NCBI RefSeq assembly: GCF_026230105.1
Contig: NC_079482.1
Location: forward strand, 2,418,001 to 2,482,000
DNA: 64,000 nt
Source: Diorhabda sublineata
Lineage: Eukaryota > Arthropoda > Insecta > Coleoptera > Chrysomelidae
Direction: 5' to 3'
Shown piece by piece: positions 60,401-64,000 of this stretch; the first letter of the stretch is position 1, and each line of letters begins with the position of its first letter. A program made the position numbers and the translations under genes. The notes below the pieces were generated by a model. It saw nothing but the letters and a program-made list of their open reading frames with translations. It was not told the DNA's origin and did not search any database.

Positions 60401-63400
60401 GTCAAATTGACCTAAATGGATAAATTAGAAGCAGAACTTACTAAAAAATGATGAATTAGTCAAATAAGAATTGAATAAATTGAAAGTCTGTTAAAGTTAA
60501 TCCATGTGAGAACTTACCAACAATTTTACTACATAAAGTGGAAATTAATGTGGAAATAGAGCTAAGAAAGCGAAAATATGCTCAAGATTTCAATAAGAAT
60601 TTTAATTTAAAAACGAAATAATAATATGGAGAGCTTAATTTTTTTAAAATGATTATTATAGAACCAAATTTTGAATATGTTAATAAGAGCACAGAGCATG
60701 TTGATACATACCTTCTGTTTGTATTAGATAAAATTTTACCCAGTTCGATAAAATACGAAAGACCGTAAGCAACGATCGGTTCATCTTCTGTAATAGTTAT
60801 ATCGAATATGGCTCTAAAATATTCCAACCAATTAATATTTGGCACTAATATGGCTAAATCTTTTATCGATAGTTTTTTGTAAATAGCGCTAGTATCGTGT
60901 CTGTCTTGTTCTGGAAGAGAAGCCTACAAAAATTTCACATCAAATTAATTATTAAACAAATGTTTTCTGCAAATTATATTGCATATGAACACAAATTTAT
61001 AATGAGAATTAATTAATCTATTAAAACATTTCGAGGTTATATATTTCACTATACTTTTTTTACAGTGTAGATTTATATATAAAGTTTTTAAACTAGAATT
61101 GATAATTTAAATTTAAGTTGGTTATACTGCAAATTTTTGATTGGTCAGATCACAACTTTTGACATATGATGTTTAAGCCGTAAACAGTGTCTATTTTGTT
61201 AGTTTTTGTGTGTATTGTGTTAATAAAATATCAAATATTGTCGTTACTAATTTGAAAATGAACTAAAATACTATTTCAATAAAAAAGAATGTGTTTATTC
61301 GTTTAATTTTTTAGTTTGTGGTAAATTTTTCGTGGTTTCTACAATGGTGTTATTTCGTTTTACAAAATTAGAATCTAATCAAATACTTAGTGATTTTTTT
61401 AGAATTTCTTTTATGTGTAATGATTGACTTGAGGTAGTTTATATCTTCTTAATAGTCTTATTTAATTGATTAGCGTATACTGGGGTTTCATTTTACTATC
61501 CATACAATTTTAAAAATTATGAATTACGGGATAAAAATGATAAAAAGTAATCACTTCAATCTAAAAGTAAAATGTTCATTTTTTAATAAATCTTCTCAAA
61601 AACAAACAAGTAAATACCTAGACTCATGTAATAATGTAAAAAAAAACAATTTGCAATGAATTAAAATAATGGACCATTCCAGAATAATGTCTTTGACGAT
61701 TAGGCAATCTTTGCTGGGTGGCACATATTTGAATACTTGTTGCATTTGTAAACATTGGCGAGTTTTTAATTTTTAAATCATTACGAAATATGTATAAAAA
61801 GTTCTAAGAAGTAAAAAGTTATTAAATTAACTATCTTACAAAACATTGAATAAGAAAATGATAAAAAAGTGTATATAAATGTAAATTACAGATTCAAACA
61901 TAGATTTCATGGTTCCATAATTGGAAATATAATTTGAAAAGTCATAACTTGCCAAATACCTTATTTACTTGGTCAATTTTTTTTAACTTGTCAGGCTTTT
62001 GAGTTGAAGCTTTAAGATTTTTTATACAGAAAACTTTTAGATGCCATTTTATATATATAATTCAAAAGAAAAGTACTTTTTCAAAATTTCACCAACACAC
62101 GAGATGATAAATAAACACGATGAATTATTTTAAATATTTTTTATCAAACGGAAAGTCAATTTTATGAATAGGCATTGAATCTTCCGATTGCCACCCATGC
62201 AAAATGTTGTTTTATTAAAGTTTTTCTGCAATTTATGATACGGGGTTTTGTCAAAAATGTAATTTAATATTACTTTCATAAACACTTTATTAGAATTTGA
62301 TTGGTGCCATATGAGTTTTATTAAATAATTGTTTCAATACATACATTTGCGAGTTGCTTTTCGAAATCAATGACTTTTTGTAACTCTTCAGCGGCTGTTG
62401 TCCTATCGGCACCTAACAGTATGGCTATATTAGTCATATATTTATGATACGCTAATAAATCCCCTTTACTACTAGATTTTAAATAATAATCTCTACTTGG
62501 TAAAGCTAATACTGATTGATCCATCTACAACAATCATCATTTAAATATAATTGTTTATATATATATATATATATTTCTTTTTAAACTTACTTGAATGATA
62601 TTAACTGAGCTGTTTTTATCGTCAGGTCCAACCCACTGCTCGATAAGGAAACCTTCATTGTAATGGCTCCTTATTAAACCTATCAACATTTCTACAGAAA
62701 AAGTTGGTAAAATCCAATTTTTTTTCAAAACCGGCCAACCTCCGAGATGATCCAGAACGTCCCTGATTGGTCTATCTCCAATTTTACGAATATTGTCTAC
62801 AATATATGCATTATTTTCAAAACTGTCGCACCGTATCTATCTTTAGAACGTTATCAATATTTTCAGATTACTTCTGACGATATTTTTTTGATCTATATGA
62901 TATTTCGATGAAATTTAAAACAACCATACTTATATAAAGTGAAATTCACTTGTTTCGATCATATCCCGGGAATCTTCAGTTATAGCAGTTTGCTTTGGTA
63001 TTTCATTTTGTAATTTAAACAGTGTTGCCACTTTAATCAAGAGGCTAGCAATTCAAAAAGTAATATATTTCGTTATTTGTTCACATATACTTACGTAAAT
63101 CCATGCAGGTACCATAAAACAGCTTGGCTTTCCTCGTTGCCTCACTATCATTGAGATTCATAGGTTTTTCGAGAACCCCTACGATTGTAAACCAAAAATT
63201 ACTGATTTAGATCTGCACACATTAGAAACAATGTTATTTCTTATATTTTCTTGGCTGGTTTTTGGATAGTACCAGCAATGGGTAAGCTATCGTGACGCAT
63301 CTAACAAATGGTGTAACTGAAACCTGTCATGAGACATCCGAGACTCCGTATACACACTATCAGCATCACCGACGACCCGGAGTGCCGCTGGTGCATGGAA

Positions 63401-63894
63401 GAGGATGAAACCTCGGGCCACGTCATCTGTGAATGCTCAGAACTCGCGCGAGCGCAATTTAAACACCCTAATAACATCAAAATGTTCGAGCTAAAGCGCC
63501 TGATCGGCTTCCCAAAGGACATCAAGTGGGGCACGAAGGGCCTATCTGAATGCCTATGTGTTCAACGACCCCTGGGAGGCCACTATGCAACTATGAACAT
63601 CTGATAGATTTTTTTATCAATAAATGATTACCTTACCTTTGAGAATTACCTGTAATTGATCCGCCATAACCTCAAACGTACTTATAGAACTTCTATCTTC
63701 GGGTATTAAATGAATTTTGTTCCAAGTGCCGCATGCGTATTGGAAAAAATCTACGCAAGGATCGGCGGTTCGGTCCATGGCGGCCAATAACGACGATGCT
63801 ACAAATACAGTTCGTTATTTAATTTTGATTTTATTTATATTATACTTACCAGTGCGTACACATTCTTCCGTCAAGCAAATTGTTTTCTTCTTTA
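57425..63894 (-). CDS. Neprilysin-type M13 zinc metallopeptidase (5' end outside window)
   Basis: This is a type II membrane ectopeptidase of the neprilysin/ECE family that cleaves extracellular peptides. Twelve minus-strand exons 5' to 3': 63850-63894, 63637-63798, 63095-63178, 62591-62796, 62345-62524, 60712-60923, 60046-60262, 59808-59990, 59418-59580, 58254-58373, 57755-57951, 57425-57697. They join in phase to about 679 codons. The first visible residues are KKKTICLTEECVRTASSLLA, then DPCVDFFQYACGTW, the start of the ectodomain; the cytoplasmic tail and membrane anchor lie beyond 64000. VVNAFYNPNKND is the substrate-binding NA(F/Y)Y block, VVIGHEITHGFDD the HExxH zinc site with the catalytic glutamate, and GENIADNGG supplies the third zinc ligand. 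The end NPKNKCSVW is the family's C-terminal C.VW. The catalytic residues seen are intact, so it should be active. Which of the several insect neprilysins it is cannot be decided here. A LINE fragment lies in the intron 63179-63636. Confidence 0.95.
57965..58175 (-). repeat. 42-bp minisatellite in a neprilysin intron
   Basis: TGCAAATGTGAGGTTATGTT recurs at 57985, 58027, 58069, 58111 and 58153, exactly 42 bases apart. Alternate copies continue TGGAAATTCGACATAATAAT or TAAAAACTTGAGATAACAAT, so the true unit is an 84-bp dimer. The 90- and 63-codon minus ORFs here only reflect a period divisible by three. Confidence 0.9.
58376..59417. other. Neprilysin intron, no other gene
   Basis: AT-rich intron with a short (AT)n tract at about 58612-58627. 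Nothing else recognised. Confidence 0.5.
60925..62344. other. Long neprilysin intron, no other gene
   Basis: 1.4 kb of AT-rich sequence between the exons ending LAN and starting ASLPEQD. I find no ORF, RNA gene or transposon motif. An (AT)n tract lies in the following intron at about 62557-62572. Confidence 0.5.
63300..63612 (+). mobile_element. Non-LTR retrotransposon 3' fragment in a neprilysin intron
   Basis: The + strand (antisense to neprilysin) has an open 91-codon frame: RHPRLRIHTISITDDPECRW then CMEEDETSGHVICECSELAR, AQFKHPNNIKMFELKRLIGF and PKDIKWGTKGL. The C..C....T..H..(C).C pattern followed by a basic helix is the C-terminal tail of insect LINE ORF2 proteins. It ends with ACTATGAACATCTGA and an AT-rich tail. 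The frame is unbroken, unlike the stop-containing relative at 20.0-20.2 kb, so this insertion is younger. Confidence 0.6.
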
Positions 63895-64000
63895 CTAAAA
63901 ACGTAAAATAATCTATTGAAAAATATTGTACGAGTCAATGATGTTGATAATTTTGGACAGAACCAATTCAAACATTATTTAGGTATTAGTATTATAAGTG

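Overview
The window looks like nuclear DNA of an insect, probably a beetle or another repeat-rich holometabolan. Genes are split by short AT-rich introns with GT..AG ends, AATAAA polyadenylation signals are present, decayed mariner/Tc1 and non-LTR (LINE) elements are everywhere, and the three recognisable genes are animal genes. No species can be named from this sequence alone. About half of the window is tandem repeat.

Layout. 1-11.2 kb: a dispersed repeat, a 313-bp tandem array built on a transposase fragment (about 1.0-3.0 kb), a decayed mariner (3.2-4.0 kb), and a 357/366-bp satellite (4.3-11.15 kb) whose monomer is an internally deleted mariner transposase gene. 12.3-24.6 kb: a small cysteine-rich protein gene of unknown function on the + strand. 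It has two upstream exons and two homologous, phase-compatible terminal exons 6 kb apart. Its introns hold a 91-bp array, mariner/Tc1/LINE wreckage and a 350-bp array with an inverted partner. 25.2 kb: a possible orphan signal-peptide exon on the minus strand. 25.5-39.4 kb: about 86 copies of a 162-bp satellite with higher-order repeats. 39.4-40.2 kb: broken coding-like sequence. 40.35-44.8 kb: a second satellite, also of exactly 162 bp, read through by one 1,435-codon ORF. 44.8-49.7 kb: LINE and Tc1 remains, a GC-richer patch and a recent ~417-bp duplication.

50-64 kb: the gene-dense part. AP-2 complex subunit mu (+, seven coding exons, complete, 435 aa) converges on Bap55/ACTL6A, the actin-related subunit of chromatin remodellers (minus, seven exons, complete, 423 aa). 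Upstream of Bap55 on the same strand lie twelve exons (about 679 codons) of an M13 neprilysin-type metallopeptidase, whose N-terminal cytoplasmic/membrane part is beyond the right edge. These three genes act in unrelated processes (endocytosis, chromatin remodelling, extracellular peptide cleavage). Nothing suggests a joint pathway.

The most interesting points are the cysteine-rich gene with duplicated alternative last exons, the mariner-to-satellite conversion, and two adjacent satellites sharing a 162-bp monomer and a 648-bp tetramer period without clear sequence similarity. Exon boundaries were read by eye from splice consensus, phase and family conservation. No alignment or transcript data were available.
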